NCBI GenBank assembly: GCA_013400155.1
Contig: VXBM01000136.1
Span: 668,906 to 732,905 of the forward strand
From: Helopsaltes ochotensis
Taxonomy: Eukaryota; Chordata; Aves; Passeriformes; Locustellidae
Direction: 5' to 3'
DNA: 64,000 nt
Position numbers and translations under genes: made by a program. This document shows positions 62,699 through 64,000 of this stretch, piece after piece (position 1 is the stretch's first letter; every line of letters starts with the position of its first letter). The notes under the pieces are model-generated. The model saw nothing but the letters and a program-made list of their open reading frames with translations, made no database searches and was not told the DNA's origin.

Positions 62699-64000
62699 GT
62701 ACTGAGTTCTTACATATTGCATACTGTAACTTCTTTCAGTTTTTAGTAGGTGGGGTTTTTTTGATTGTTTTTGTTTTGTTGGTTTGCTTGTTTGTTTTTT
62801 TTTCCAAGCTGCTGGCAGTTTTTCCCTCCCCAATTCCCATTAAAAACTGTACAGGAGTTACAAAGGCAAGTTTTGGAAATCCAATCTTTATTCTAAACTA
62901 ATGAGCAGAAAATCACACTCCCAAATCAGTGTAAACTGTTTAATTCAGCTGGTTAAAATCAAAACTGAAAGTTTTCCTGTAATTATTAAATAATTTACTT
63001 GGGGAAAATGTTATGAAATGTTATGCTTGTATCACTTGTAGTATAAAACAATAAAGAGGAAGCTTCATGTAGAATTGTGCTTTTAAAAATATATTGTTGA
63101 CAATTTAAAGACATTGTCTTTACAATCTTGTAAAGACAAATGTCAAATATGCTTAAGTTGGGACAACTAAATTCTTTAAAATCTCAAATTTAGGAGAAAT
63201 AAGACAAAATCTTAAATAGGAAAATGTTGTTTGGCCTCTTCAGCTCTAGGATAGGTGGCTGGGAACCACTGGGATTCTGTGAAATCAGTCTTTTCATGTA
63301 GGGTAACTGACAGGCAGGAAAATACTGACCCGCTGTCATAAATGCAGTTGCAGTGCATTATCAGTAAGGTTAAGGAGATTTTATCCTTTACTTCATTGGA
63401 GCCAGCGTTGCACCCTGGAGAAGTATTAATGTGGTTCCATTCTAGGTTTTTCCAGCTTTTCCTCCCTCTACTCAAGTACCTGCACATAGCTTTAGAAGCA
63501 CAGAGATCAAATTTAAAAGGAAACTTTTGATGCACACCGTATCATTTTTTCATTCTCATATGACTTATTTCTCTAGCTTTGGGAGTGAATGTGGCTTTCC
63601 AGGTCAGGGTCCTTATGGAAACAGTAGCTAACAGTAAAGTTTATGCTTGAAACTAAGCAGTCCCAGAGTTAATGTGAAAAAGACCCTGGTTATAGCCAGA
63701 GATTAGCTAAAATTCCTGAGACTCGTATGGTACGGTTTTGTAAGAAGGGATTTTTTTAATGTTCCTACTGATTCCTTTGGGAAATGAACATGAAATCATT
63801 GGGAAGCTTGAGACTGCATGTCCAGAATGTTGTACTTGGCTCCAGCAGAAATGTTGAGGAGGAGTAGAGGATAGACAATGAGTTGCTGAGTACCTGTTCT
63901 TAATAGTTGTAATTATGATTTACTAATAGTCTCAGACTTCTGAAAGCCCAATTCAGTAGGTGCTCTACAAATAACTTATAAAAAGATTGTTCTTAAACCA
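62699..64000 (+). other. KCNQ1: Intron 8, 5' part
   Basis: 1,302 bases of intron starting GTACTG. Holds a T/GT-rich stretch at about 62755-62805 and a palindrome cluster at 63097-63146. Exon 9 is not reached. Confidence 0.88.
63097..63146. repeat. Palindrome cluster (TAAAGAC / GTCTTTA)
   Basis: GACATTGTCTTTACA (63110-63124) and TGTAAAGACAAATGTC (63129-63144) form a 15-bp stem with one bulged base and a 4-nt loop. Overlapping alternatives are TAAAGAC (63106-63112) with GTCTTTA (63116-63122), and TTGACA (63097-63102) with TGTCAA (63141-63146). Family unknown. Confidence 0.85.

Noticed and set aside
62515..62901. 128-codon ORF overlapping exon 8
   Set aside because: Wrong frame across exon 8 plus low-complexity flanks.

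Overview
The window is an internal piece of one vertebrate gene, KCNQ1 (the voltage-gated potassium channel Kv7.1), read on the + strand. Seven consecutive coding exons, corresponding to human exons 2 to 8, lie at 11621-11711, 49493-49619, 51328-51406, 52324-52420, 52957-53097, 60005-60115 and 62603-62698. Their lengths (91, 127, 79, 97, 141, 111 and 96 bp) and splice phases match the human exons as I remember them, and every junction has GT and AG at the intron ends. Joined, they give an open frame for roughly residues 130-376 in human numbering: S1, S2, S3, S4, the S4-S5 linker, S5, the pore turret and pore helix, the TIGYGD selectivity filter, S6 and the start of calmodulin-binding helix A. 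Exon 1 lies before the window. Exon 9 onward lies after it.

The source is most likely a bird. The interspersed repeats are CR1 (chicken repeat 1) LINE tails ending in ATTCTATGAT-like motifs, plus one solo LTR that resembles a common avian endogenous retrovirus family. The introns are compact for this gene, and runs of the form GGGTTTTTTT, frequent in bird DNA, recur. I cannot name the species.

Layout: 1-11620 is the end of intron 1, with two CR1 fragments, a strong CTCF-like motif and a hairpin cluster. Then comes exon 2. 11712-49492 is a 37.8 kb intron 2 that holds most of the repeats, two CpG-enriched patches that look like candidate enhancers, an LTR, two CR1 tails and very long poly-T tracts. 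49493-53097 is a tight cluster of exons 3 to 6, which code for the voltage sensor and the first half of the pore. 53098-60004 is intron 6, with one CR1 tail. Exon 7 (filter and S6) and exon 8 (S6 exit) follow at 60005-62698, and intron 8 continues to the end.

No second protein-coding gene, rRNA, tRNA or CRISPR array was found on either strand. The remaining open frames are chance frames, frames inside CR1, or wrong-frame readings across KCNQ1 exons. I see no sign of a novel multi-gene system. What deserves a second look is non-coding: unusually good inverted repeats, candidate insulator and enhancer elements, and a sense-oriented LTR carrying its own poly(A) signal inside intron 2. All statements about human residue numbers, repeat families and motif consensus come from memory, not from a search.
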